This document shows, one piece after another, positions 31,500 to 42,527 of a DNA stretch of 64,000 bases. The stretch's first letter is position 1, and each line of letters starts with the position of its first letter. The notes under the pieces were generated by a model. The model searched no databases, was not told where the DNA came from, and saw only the letters and a list, made by a program, of their open reading frames with translations. The translations under genes were made by a program, and so were the position numbers. The DNA comes from Oryza sativa Japonica Group (taxonomy: Eukaryota > Streptophyta > Magnoliopsida > Poales > Poaceae), in contig NC_089036.1 of NCBI RefSeq assembly GCF_034140825.1, positions 8,403,001 to 8,467,000 on the forward strand. Reading direction: 5' to 3'.

Positions 31500-33934
31500 A
31501 AGTTTTACAAGCAATCAAAAAGTTGATAGACTTGTTTGTTTCTTCAACAACTTTGTAACCTGTATTAATCCATTTACTTAAGCTTGACCAGTTACATCAT
31601 TATCTGTTGTTTTCAAGCATATCTTACTTTTGGTACTTTTTATTAGCTGATAAATATTTGCGACTCTTGTATACCTACGAGGTGTGGTCATATCTAAAAA
31701 CTTTAATGGATCATCAAATTGTCCAAACTACTAAAGTCGCTTTTAGTTAGATTAAGTAAACATCAAGAGAAAAAAAATATATGGTTTTTGTTGGTTAGTT
31801 TGCAATTAGCTCTTCGTTATACACATCTAGACCCTTTATTTGAGTCTTGGTGATTAAAGACAACATAGATTATTAAGACTAATCATATTTTCTAAGTGTG
31901 CAAGGAGAGTTAGGCCCTCGGTAGTTGAATATGTTACCATGATTTGTCCATAAAGAGAATTATAATGTGTTCTTCGATGAGCAAAGATAAAGACAATGAC
32001 TCTAATTGATTACTAGTTTGGCACAACAAATGAGTGTATAAATAGAATATGACTTACTTTATATTCACTGTACTATAAAGAGTGAAGGTAGTCATAGCTC
32101 AATTCATAAGAGAATAGGAAGTTTGCTATATTTACGCTAAGTCATGTGTGCGGTCTCAAGAAAATTTCTATATCCTAAGAGGAATAAGTGGATTTGAGAT
32201 GGGACAAAGTTTGGATCCAGATGAGTTAATTTCCATAGAGACTCACCAACAGTTCATCCTCACTCTCAAAGAACACACTCTTTAATTGTCCGGTTTATGA
32301 GAAAACTATGTGGTTCATATGGTTCAATAGCATGTGTAGTCTTTCTATAGAAAAAAGATAAAGCCAAGCACCAGCTTCCAGTTTTCTAAGCCACTTAGCT
32401 AACAAGGTTATGATGCCTTTGCATTCTCTTCTTTGTATACACCTGTGTATTCTTCCATATTATCCTCTAGGGCTCCTAGGTTTGTGCAGGCGAAGCGTAG
32501 TGTAATCGTTTGAATTAATATATTCACTCTAATAAAAAAACAAAAGTGGAGTGGACGAAAAATCGCTGAGCACTGAAAGACTGAACAAAACCAAGCCGAA
32601 CTGACCTGATGTATCGATTTCTTCAGTCTTCAGTGCCCTCTTTGGCTTTTGTTTTTGGCTAGATTGGTCTTCGGGTTTCTGTTCGGTTGTTGCCCAAGAA
32701 ATCAAACAAACCAAAAAATTCGAGATGTCAGCTTACCTCCATTACTTCTATGCTTCCCACCTTCTATATCTTTTGGATTTTTATTCTATCTTTGGCCCAA
32801 GGCCCAATACAAGATTAAACTTAGGGTCCAAAAGCAAAACATGTGTATTATATCGCATGATGCAATGAGATGCTGAGAGAGGTGGGTGGAGGATCGGTGT
32901 AGCACATTCATGCATGACCAAGTGTTTGGTAGGAAAACTAGAGAAAAAACCAAACCGGGTTGCTTTCGTTTATTCGGCTTGGTTTCTATTTCCCTTTCAA
33001 CTTCTTCTGTTTGTATTATTACTGAGCAAAAGTTCTAATAAACCAAGAAAACCAAATGCCCACCCCCTTCTTAATCCGGATGGGTTTTTTTAACCATGCA
33101 TGCTCATGTATATACATCTTTTCAATAAATTATACAAATGTCCCTTTCTTTTCTACACGATTGAAAACAACTGATTATATTGGACAAAATACTCAACCCA
33201 GTGCCAACATATAACTATTCCCAAAATTTACTGTGTCAAAGTGAAACGATGAGATCATCGACACTATATGATATACTCAATTGCTGGGACTTTGAATGAT
33301 TTTCCACTGAAGTTTAGTGACTAAACTATAAAAGATTAGATAAGAAGGACAAATAAAGTGCGCTGACTTTGGAGTTCGGTACTCTATTACACACCTCTCT
33401 GAAGAAACAATCAGTCATCAGAGACGTCAGACGGCCATCTCATCCTGCCATTTCCACCCCAAACACCATGATGATTCACGCCTTCTCAATGCTGAAGTAT
33501 AATCCAAAATTTCACCAGCATACAAATGTGAAATTGTTTGATCCGTAGAGCAAAAAAAACGGGTCCTCCCATATGAACTGAAGACATTATGCTCACCAGC
33601 ATACAAGACTCTGTTTAAACCTAAATCGTTGATATATTTACAAACACATTACTCAGGTAATGAATTACCCCCAAAGAAAACTTCCATTTCTACACATCAA
33701 ACAATACGACATCTATGGAGAAAACCTAACACCCACCCGTATCGAATTCTCGTAATTCAAATGAGAGCTCAAATCCACGTAGATCAAGACCCTCTTACGT
33801 AACTTATCTCCAAACGTTGTCACTCACAAATAGATCCCATCCCCTACAGATCCACATGTCAGGATGCAACGTCGCTGCGGCTTTACGTGGAGAGAGTCTC
33901 GTCGGAAATCTATGACATGGTCCGACCCGTTGCG
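31500..33934. other. Intergenic DNA
   Basis: AT-rich spacer with no supported gene. 33661-33934 is the 3' flank of gene B1. Phrases around 32370-32520 resemble untranslated transposon DNA but no element ends were found. Confidence 0.5.
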
Positions 33935-34468
33935 CTACACTGGAGGTGCCTGATCCTTGAGAGGAGTCTCCTTGCCAAGAGGCTCCACGCTGGCCCTGCA
34001 GAGAGGACACGTGGAGTGGGAGTGGAGCCACATGTCGATGCATCCGACGTGGAACAGGTGCTTGCACGCCGGCAGCTGCCGCACCGTCTCCCCTTCCTGC
34101 ACGATGCTCAGGCACACCGCGCACTGCGCCCACCCACCGCCGCCGCCGCGCCCGCTGCCGCTGCCGTCGCCGCGGGGCGCCGCCTCGGCCCACTCTTCTC
34201 TGCGGTACACGAACGACGGCAGCGTGGCGACGGCGGACGCGCTGAGCCCGCCGCCGCCGAGGAAGAACGGCCTGGCCGCCACGTAGACGACGGTGCCGCC
34301 GCCGCGGCGGCGGCGGCGGCAGCAGAGGCACTCGCAGAGCACGATCATGAGGACGGAGACGGCGGTGGCGAAGAAGCCGATGCCGAGGAGGACGAGCGTG
34401 TCGTGCGTGCTGTACCCGCCCTGGTCCGTCGAGTACGGCAGCGAGTTGGAGCTCGACGACAGCGACAT
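33935..34468 (-). CDS. ATL-type RING-H2 E3 ubiquitin ligase (gene B1)
   Basis: Intronless 177-residue protein of a second subgroup: Ser-rich N-terminus, a single membrane segment (about 24-46: [20 protein letters not shown]...) followed by Cys and a stop-transfer run RRRRR (51-55). The GLD-type motif is [17 protein letters not shown] (74-90). A Gly-rich linker leads to the RING-H2: C116, C119, C135, H137, H140, C143, C154, C157. The WAQC entry to the finger is shared with gene B2 but not with the A group. The C-terminus DQAPPV is a shortened version of the LPPV tail. The start is the first Met of the frame, followed by a Ser cluster as in B2 and B3. Confidence 0.9.
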   Translation of the reverse strand: MSLSSSSNSLPYSTDQGGYSTHDTLVLLGIGFFATAVSVLMIVLCECLCCRRRRRGGGTVVYVAARPFFLGGGGLSASAVATLPSFVYRREEWAEAAPRGDGSGSGRGGGGGWAQCAVCLSIVQEGETVRQLPACKHLFHVGCIDMWLHSHSTCPLCRASVEPLGKETPLKDQAPPV

Positions 34469-34620
34469 GGCCGGCGAGCTCGATCGAGCAAAGCTAGCTA
34501 GCTAGCTGCTTCTTGATGCCTCTGTACTTGGCTTCTCTGCAAGCTATCAACTGTATATGATGGAATTTTAGATTAATTTTGGAGGTTTGATGAGCATAAT
34601 TTGCTTGAGCTTGTTCAACT

Positions 34621-34640
34621 ATATATATATATATATATGA
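34621..34640. repeat. (TA)n microsatellite upstream of gene B1
   Basis: Uninterrupted TA dinucleotide run about 150 bp upstream of the B1 start codon. Confidence 0.9.
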
Positions 34641-34706
34641 GATGCAAGTTGTACAAATATTTTTAGATTAGGCGTTGAAAGAAATGATGTGACTGGTAAA
34701 TTAATA

Positions 34707-34940
34707 TTCCCTCCTTCCCTAAATGTTTGGCGCCATTAACTTTTTAAAATATATTTGACCGTTCGTCTTATTCAAAAACTTTTGTAAAATATGTAAAACT
34801 ATATGTATACATAAAAGTATATTTAACAATAAATTAAATGGTAGGAAAAGAATTAATAATTGCTTTAATTTTTTGAATAAGACGAACGGTCAAACATATT
34901 TAAAAAGTCAACGGCGTTAAACATTTAGGGATGGAGGGAG
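34707..34940. mobile_element. Stowaway-type MITE
   Basis: Starts TTCCCTCCTTCCCTAAATG, ends CATTTAGGGATGGAGGGAG, flanked by TA on both sides. Long arms include GACCGTTCGTCTTATTCAAA and its reverse complement. Confidence 0.9.
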
Positions 34941-36972
34941 TATAACGGTATAGATTAGTTTTGGAATTTGTAATTTATATACAAGTTCAAGTATACATGT
35001 CATTATGTCTACTCTGCGTCTCTGCGGCGCATGAAGTTGGGGCTTTACTACCCACGGTATTCAAATTAAACTTGTATAAAATTCATTTGATTAATGTGGG
35101 ACGAAAATGGGATAAGCACAAGCCGGGGAGGGACTATCGGATAGGTGAATACTACAATGTTGTTGTTTATATATGTCATATGGCAATGATTCAATATGAA
35201 ACAAATCCATTTATATTCCTAAGTTAGATTCGTTTTCTAATCAAATATATGAAATCTGATTATATATCAAATTTGATTATGCATGTTATTGTTATCAACT
35301 AGATATCTCGATTTCCCTATTGGATATGATCAATTAGGTCCATTTCCACAAGGGTTCTTCCTCTGTTTCCTCTTTCTTATGAATTTGATGATATGGGAGA
35401 AAATAGAAACTCATTGGTATATATCGAAGATGAAGGATGAAATAAAAGATCAATTAGTTGATAAAGAAGAGAAATGTAATAATGAGTCCATAAACATCTA
35501 ATGATTATTATTAGAATCTAACAACGAGATCCAAAAGCAGTTCGGAGAATTTAAATTATCATTCAGTTGTACTTCTTACTTATATCTTTTATCCATATAG
35601 CTTAGAAATAAGATTTTCTTAGTTGATTAAATCCTTAAATTTTTTTTTAACGTTGGGAGCTCATCATGAATCCACTAATCGTTTCTGGATTTGTTTCGTT
35701 CTACTGGGCCTGGAGTTGGTCATGGTATTGTAGCATGGCCCTTCTATACTAGTTGTGGTACTCTGGGAACCCTTTTGCTTAATCCTAAAAACAAAACAAG
35801 TCACTTAGATTAGATATTTTCTTCTTTTTTATAAACTGGTGCTTGCTTTTGGATTTCCAATTGTATCATATCTTTACTCCCATTTATTATTCCTGAAATT
35901 TTCTATTTAAAGGAAAAGATAATATCCCCACCCTAGGATGATTAATTTGAGCATTTGTGTCTTCCTTCTCGTCTTTTATTTAGAGTAGTGGAAAGTACTC
36001 TCCTTTGTTTAGGAACTTACTTATGTAACATTTCTTTTAAGAAATAAGGTCTTTCAAATGTCAAATAAGACATAATTAGGATAGCTTAATCTGAAAGAAA
36101 TTACAGTCGATATCTGAATAAAATGGGATGAGAAAATAAAAAGGAAAATAAAGTAAGAGAATTCAGACAAATTTATCATTGTTTTTCACTTTATTAAAGA
36201 AATGAATCGAGCACAACTCTTATCACCATTGCCAAGTCTAACCAGAGGTCACAGACGGTTATCGCCTCAAGATCAAAAGCTACTTTATGGTATTAGCCTC
36301 CAAGGGAAAACATCTGTTGGCACTGGTAACTCGGCAGTAATTTTTAAGTAATAGTAAGTACATCAAGCATCATCTTGGATCAAACTTTTTTTCAGACAAG
36401 TAATAGTAAGTACATCAAACAAAGCCTCACTATTATTCCAAGATGTTTGATGATATGACTAATAACAAATATTTTTTTCAGACAAGTGCCCCCTTGGCTG
36501 TATATGATCCGATCCATTCGTGTGCATGCTCGTACTAGCGTCATGGAGATAACCCTTGTTAGTTTAGATAACTATAAACAAATATGCATATATGCATGCG
36601 AAATCTTTTGCAGATCTAACTTCATGTCATGCTCCCCAGTTATTTAACGCAAATCGTGTTCAATGTCTCTTCGTCCTGCAAGATAGTCGTCACCACTCTG
36701 CAGGGATAATTAATTAACAAACACTCTCACTGTAGTACACATCTTGCTAAGCTAGGTTTCTCAACCACTGACAATCTGATGACATACAGAAGCTCAATTA
36801 ATATATATAAACCGTACGTGTCTTCCTAATCACAAATGGATTATCCTTCGATCAGTTCCTGCTATATCTTAGCAAAATTTGGCTGGACTGTCTTATAGCC
36901 TCTTCCTGCAGTAACTCTCTCCGGGGAATTGGTAGTAGTGATTGTCTGACGACTGATATACTAGTTAGTTAC
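34941..36972. other. Intergenic DNA with a plastid-derived piece
   Basis: No nuclear gene supported. A degraded plastid atpH fragment is listed separately; the AT-rich sequence on either side (about 35280-36000) may belong to the same organelle insertion. From ~36000 nothing recognised. Confidence 0.5.
35640..35860 (+). pseudogene. Nuclear plastid DNA (NUPT) with atpH remnant
   Basis: ATGAATCCACTAATCG (from 35666) is the start of plastid atpH (MNPLI...). GGGCCTGGAGTTGGTCA and then GGTA encode its GPGVGQG core. TAGTTGTGGTACTCT...GAACCCTTTTGCTTAATCCTAAAA (written here in part) matches the gene's end (GLVVALALLFANPFV stop) and the spacer toward atpF. The span from ATG to stop is 117 bp against 246 bp for the intact gene, and the frame is disrupted, so this is an old, deleted organelle insertion, not a gene. 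Confidence 0.6.
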
Positions 36973-37312
36973 GCCTTATTTAGTTCCCAAAAACTTTTTC
37001 CCAAAAACATCAGATCAAATCTTTGGACATATGCATGGAGTATTAAATATAGATAAATTAAAAAACTAATTGCACAATTAGGAGGGAAATCGCGAGACGA
37101 ATCTTTTGAGCCTTAGTCCATGATTAGCCATAAGTACTACAGTAACCCATATATGCTAATGATGGATTAATTAGGTTTAAAAGATTCGTCTCTCAGTTTT
37201 CATGCGAGTTATGAAATTAGTTTTTTCATTTGTGTCCGAAAACCCCTTCCGACATCCGGTCAAACGTCCGATGTGACACCCAAAAATTTTCTTTTCGCGA
37301 ACTAAACAGGCC
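36973..37312. mobile_element. MITE with long inverted repeats
   Basis: The left end GCCTTATTTAGTTCCCAAAA pairs with the right end ...GAACTAAACAGGCC. The interior is itself palindromic around AGATTCGTCT/AGACGAATCT and TTTTGAGCC. I recognise it as a high-copy rice MITE with GGCCTGTTTAGTTC ends. The superfamily was not settled, since no clean target duplication was seen. Confidence 0.75.
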
Positions 37313-37604
37313 CAATTTGGTTGCATCATGAGGAAAGAACGGAGCACACAGTTGAAATGGGTTCAGGGCCTTTGATCAGCCTGATTCCATGTACACACAG
37401 TAATGATTGACAGCCCATCCAACCCATGAAAGGAGAGCCCAATTTGAGGACATGACTTGAACACAGTAAGTTTTCCCGATTCTCGCGGAAATGAATTGAT
37501 TAATGTGAAACTTTTGTATTCCAAAAGTGGCCGGAATGTCATTTTGGTTTAATTAGAATAGTTATTTTGCGATCACACATAAGGTGCATAAGGACTCCTC
37601 CACC

Positions 37605-37823
37605 GGCCTTGTTTTTTCGTTTATACTTATACTTATCAGCCAAAATTTAAATTTTCAACTTTAAATTTGGAGTTGATTTTAAGATTTTCTTTCATCATAG
37701 TATATTTTTCAGCTTTTGCTTTTAGATCATTAAAAACACATATATAAAAGTTTTATTCACAAATTATTTTCATTTACAAATATATTGTTTCGCTTATGCT
37801 TAAAATCAGCGAAATGATGGGGC
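37605..37823. mobile_element. MITE-like repeat
   Basis: Left end GGCCTTGTTTTTTCGTTTAT and right end GTTTCGCTTATGCTTAAAAT then GGGGCC form imperfect inverted ends typical of a common rice MITE whose body contains 'CTTATCAGCC'. A relative begins near 44625. Confidence 0.5.
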
Positions 37824-39585
37824 CGCACATATGATACTCGCACTCACACATCCGCAAATACTCCCCTAAGTACATTCAAATATAAAGAAACCATGATCTG
37901 AAAAAAAAAGGAAACGAATAGCAAATCCTAACCTCATGCACAAAGATATACGGTGCCATTCTGTTTAATACGTACCAACTTATATGTAATATATTCGTAG
38001 TATCAGGATTCAAACCTAGAGAATGGACATGTATCCATGACTCCACCAACATATGCCTCCCTGTTTAGTTCCTGCAGTTGATAGCTTGTTCACATAAATT
38101 TTGACTTTGGTTATATATTGCTTCACTGTGTATTTTCATTGTTTTTAAGATACTAGGTTTTATGTTAAAAATTCTCCTGACCAAACTTTTTTAAAAAACA
38201 ACTTAAAATCAGACAAATTTGGCAACTAGCAACAATACAGTGGGGGAATAATATCTCGAAAATATCCCACATTCAGTGTTATCTCTCTTTTCAGGGGGTG
38301 ACAAAACTTATCCAGCTTTGCAACCTGTCAGTTGCGTATCATGTGTCAATGTTACATTGACACACATGATGTGCACGTGCCATCATCCAATGAGCAATGG
38401 ACAAGTTGCACGGTGCAACGGGATAAGTCCATTGTAGTCTTTGTCAACCTGCTCTACAAGCTCCATGAACCTCAAGATTCTTCACAAGTTGCTCTATCAA
38501 TCTCAAGAATTTAATTGACCCATGACGACGAATATGTAACAACGACGCAGGATATTTTGCAGTGATCGGTGCATGTAACCTACTATGGGGTGAAAATGTT
38601 ACAGATATTTTGCTGTCCAATCGAAGTGTTGATGCTGAAATTGTTGTATTTTGAGGTCAAAATCTGATATTTCATCGTGAAAGGTACTTTGAATTCAGAA
38701 AAGACGCGCGCGACTAACTCAAACAATTAATGATATTCTGATAATTGCACTTTCTGATACTACAAAAATTACTCTGCAAAAAATCCCTCCATTCCAAAAT
38801 GTAAGTGTTTTTAGACTCTGACACGGTTCCCGAGATGTTATTTTGACCAACAATAAATATAAAAATAAGATGTTTTAAATAAAAATGTGCATATTATGAT
38901 AGTTTGTTTAATGATAAATCTAGTAGCATTAATTATACATGTTTGATCTTTTTTATATTTTTGCTATTAATAGTCAAAGTTTAAAATGTTTGACTTGTAA
39001 CTATGCTAAAAATGTTTATATTTTAGGACAAATGAAGTAAGAAGCACTCAAGAGGACTCATTAATTAGAAAGGAACTGAACCAATAAAATAATATTAATT
39101 TTTTGCTTCAGAAAACAGTTTTCAGCTAGCAGTTTTTTTTTCTTTTTTTGAGAACTAGCTAGGAGTCTATATATAATAATGTTCCTACAATATTTCACAT
39201 TAATATAACTTACTAGTATACTGCCAATCACAATGACAAACAAAATTATTGTTCCTAATTAAAATATTTGTTCGGCTCCTTTCAGTGATCAGCCCACCCA
39301 ATATTCAGTTGAGTGCAATCTAATCCATATCACTTTCACTATTAATTACTCCATCTTTGCAATGATACTGGCACGTATACACAAGAAAGTAGGAAGCTAA
39401 AGCAGAGCCAAATAAAACCTATCAAAATTCAGCAGAATTAAGAGATCAAATGACACTTTATATTGAAAATTCGTTTGTAATTACAGAATCGAAATCTTTC
39501 TAACTGTACTTAATAATTACACTAATCCTAATTAAAACACCTCAAACTTGCCAAATCTGCGGGGCGCGATCCATGGCGCCGGCCG
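37824..39585. other. Intergenic DNA with one Stowaway-like element
   Basis: Contains a short hairpin at 38338-38370 and a Stowaway-like MITE at about 38784-39037. The rest is AT rich, leading into the 3' flank of gene B2. No gene supported. Confidence 0.55.
38784..39037. mobile_element. Stowaway-like MITE (diverged)
   Basis: Left end TCCCTCCATTCCAAAATGTA pairs loosely with right end TATATTTTAGGACAAATGAAG. Between them are phrases typical of Stowaway relatives, such as 'attttgaccaacaataaat'. Boundaries approximate. Confidence 0.6.
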
Positions 39586-40086
39586 CTAGACTTTGTCGCC
39601 GGCCGCGGCGGCGGCGGCGCCGACGTCTCGCCGGCAGAGCGGGCACGTGGCGTGCGAGTACAGCCACATGTCGACGCACTCCACGTGGAACAGGTGCTTG
39701 CACTCCGGCAGCCGCCGCACGGCCTCGCCGTCGCGCACCACGCCGAGGCAGATCGCGCACTGCGCCCACCCGCCGCCGCCGCCCGCGGCGCCCCTCCGGT
39801 ACGCGAACTTGGGGATCGCGGCGAGCGCGGACGGCGCCAGCCCGCGCAGGCCGCCGACAGCGGCGGGTGCGGCGGCGGCGCCGCCGCCACGGCCGGACGG
39901 CGACGCCGACGCCGAGGCCGCGTAGCCCTGCAGGGTGACGGCGCGGCGGAAGCAGACGGCCACGGTGAAGACGATGATGGAGGAGGCGAAGGCGAGGCAG
40001 ACGAGCACCACCGTGTCGCACACGCGGTAGCTCCCGCCGGCGACGGCGTCCGCCGCGGTGGCGCTGCTGGGGTCGTGGGACGACAT
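39586..40086 (-). CDS. ATL-type RING-H2 E3 ubiquitin ligase (gene B2)
   Basis: Intronless 166-residue protein, the shortest of the intact set. A single membrane segment (about 24-46) lies after a polar N-terminus [10 protein letters not shown]. The GLD-type region is [17 protein letters not shown] (82-98). RING-H2 ligands: C110, C113, C129, H131, H134, C137, C148, C151, with the WAQC entry shared with B1. The finger keeps the Trp after the sixth ligand ([13 protein letters not shown]). Only ~15 residues follow the RING, ending AAGDKV, so the LPPV tail is absent apart from the final Val. Predicted membrane E3 ligase; substrate unknown. Confidence 0.9.
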   Translation of the reverse strand: MSSHDPSSATAADAVAGGSYRVCDTVVLVCLAFASSIIVFTVAVCFRRAVTLQGYAASASASPSGRGGGAAAAPAAVGGLRGLAPSALAAIPKFAYRRGAAGGGGGWAQCAICLGVVRDGEAVRRLPECKHLFHVECVDMWLYSHATCPLCRRDVGAAAAAAGDKV

Positions 40087-40195
40087 GGGGCGACCGCGCG
40101 CGTGGCGAGGAGTAGTGGGGTGGGTGGTGCCTAATGATTTGCTAGTACATATCGAGCTAAGAATTTAGTGATCTTAATTTGATTAATTAATTGAT

Positions 40196-40512
40196 CTAGA
40201 TCCTGTTTAGATCCTCCAAAATAACAAAAGTTTTGCCATTTTGTAGTACTTTTTGCCATTTTGAATCTAAACACTATTAGCAAAAGTTGGCAATTTGGCA
40301 TTTGGCATTTGCTAGTCCATAGTAGCAAATTGTGCCAAAAAGTGCTTTGAGATCACTCCCTCTCTCTTTCTCTCTCACTTTAGTGCTAGAATGGCAAAAC
40401 TTTAACATGCATCTAAACACTAACTAGTACTTTTGTAATGCCAAAACTTTTGCCACCAAAACTTTTGCCATTTGCCATTTGCCATTCTAAATGGATATAA
40501 ACATGCCCCTAG
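40196..40512. mobile_element. MITE with repeated TTTTGCCA words
   Basis: Left end CTAGATCCTGTTTAGATCC and right end (reverse complement) CTAGGGGCATGTTTATATCC form inverted ends. Inside, AAAACTTTTGCCATTT and its complement recur many times, making the element internally self-complementary. Confidence 0.7.
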
Positions 40513-40622
40513 TGCTCGATTATTATGATGTGATAGATGCTGGAGGAGAGATGAATTGGGGGATTAGGAGCTCCATTGTTTCCTTATAAGTCAAATTTTA
40601 AATATTTAAAACTTAATTCTTT

Positions 40623-40777
40623 GAGCAATTCTATGGTTCTTGAAGTTACCATGATGTATTATTTTTTCTATTGTAAATTTAGTATATAATAGTAGTATCT
40701 AGATACCAAGAGGTACTAAATTTTATGCTAAATTTTTGATATCTCGTGATACCTTCTCAAGAACGGTAAAAATGCTC
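40623..40777. mobile_element. Mutator-type MITE, relative of the one at 14537
   Basis: Left end GAGCAATTCTATGGTTCTTG and right end (reverse complement) GAGCATTTTTACCGTTCTTG. The 9-bp flanks TAATTCTTT and TGATTCCTT are a worn target duplication (two mismatches). At 155 bp it shows the size of the family without the hAT insertion. Confidence 0.8.
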
Positions 40778-42354
40778 TGATTCCTTAAGTTAATTTGTAT
40801 TCCTTAAGTTAATTTGTCTGGTTTTTGGTTGTAATTTATTTTACAAACAATTACTTTTAATCACTAGGTACACAGATATAAAAATTGGTCATAAATTATT
40901 TTTTTTAATTTTAATTAGCGATTCGCATAAGCAAAATAATGAATCCATTAATCAAGGTTTGAAACAGTGATGTAGTTATCAGACTTATCAAACCCGCCCA
41001 TATTTGAGTCAACTAAAATTCAGTTGTAGTATAAAAGAAATATTTCAATTTTACAGGTTTTTGTCAATAATTACTTGGTTATCAGTGAAATCGCTACGGA
41101 GGGGTATACAGTGACCGATCTTTGTAAATCCTGTGTTAAATCAGTTGATTGTAAAACCGTGGGTAATGCATGAACGGTTTTGTCTAGATAACAAGTTCGG
41201 AAGAAATCTTTTTTCTTTTGAAAGAAACTTGACAAGATTATTGGTGATAGTTGCCATTAAGGTCATATCGAACTACTATCGAGGACAGTAGGAAAATGAA
41301 ACATTGGCCAGGGGTGGCACGTGCATGGTGTCTAATCAAATAGGGTAATGAAGTAGAAATAGTGTCACAAATGGTCCTCTAAACCCTTGAAAACTAAGGC
41401 TGTCTTCCCGAGGACTCCTGACACAAAAATGAAGCACACGATTATAGTGATATTAATTAAGTATTAGCCTAAAAAATTTAAAAAATAGATTAATATAATT
41501 TTTTTAAAGCAACTTTCATATAGAATTTTTTTAAAAAACAAACACCGTTTAGCAGTTTGAAAAACGTGCGTGCGGAAAACGAGGGAAGTGAGTTAGGAAA
41601 GAGGTGAAAAGAACGTATCCTAACAGGGTTAACAATTAATGTGAATGGTTTAAGGTGACTGGTTTTCATCATAATTAAAATCTGAAGAAACTTTGATCAA
41701 ACCTGAATAGTTTTTTAAAATGCACAAAAGAATTAAATAGTTACGGGGCGAAAGAGGTGAAATTCATGAAAGTTTTTTAGAGAGTAAATTGAACTTGTAA
41801 AATACTTATTTTGGTGCACGAACTTGTTTGGTGCATGCGAACAAAGTCAAAATCACACGGCAAATTTAATCTTTTTAATTTTGTTGTTGATTTAAACTCT
41901 ATGTAAACATGTGTCTTAGGAGGATAAACATATAATAAGACATAACGATTGCATAAAAAATAAAAAAACCAAGAAATGATGTAAGGGATAGAAACAAAGA
42001 AATATAAAGTGGAAATTAAGTTTACAAGTATAACATTTCTAATATGTGCACGCACATCATCTACTACTTTATAATTTATAATATTCAACATAGAAAAATC
42101 GGTCTTATCGTATCATTTTAGCCTTAGTTTGCATGTATCGAACAAGTTTATATACCAAAACGAGCATTTTACAAGTTCATACAGTAAATTACATCTATCT
42201 GATAAGTTCATGTACCGCTAATATAATTTACTCTTTTTTTAAAAAAATATTCTGGAATTTTGAACCCGGGTAATAGCCTGGACACAACCACCACCACAAA
42301 TAGTCCAATAACCCCTGGTGCACTCAAAAGCGACAATACCTTCAAATTATACTT

Positions 42355-42527
42355 ATTTTATTTAGTTTAGTTTTGACATAGGCCGTTTTTAGCTTCCTCT
42401 TGTTTCTAACTTTCCATCACATCATATCACATGAAAACTTTCCTACACACATAAACTTCCAATTTTTTTTCCTAAACTTCCAACTTTCTTCAAACTTCTA
42501 ACTTTTTTCAGGAACTAAACACACCCA
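42355..42527. mobile_element. MITE-like repeat with AACTTCCAA words
   Basis: The right end GGAACTAAACACACCC and the internal alternation of 'aaacttccaact'/'catcacatcatatcacatg' match a common rice MITE with GGGTGTGTTTAGTTC ends. The left end is poorly preserved. Confidence 0.5.
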
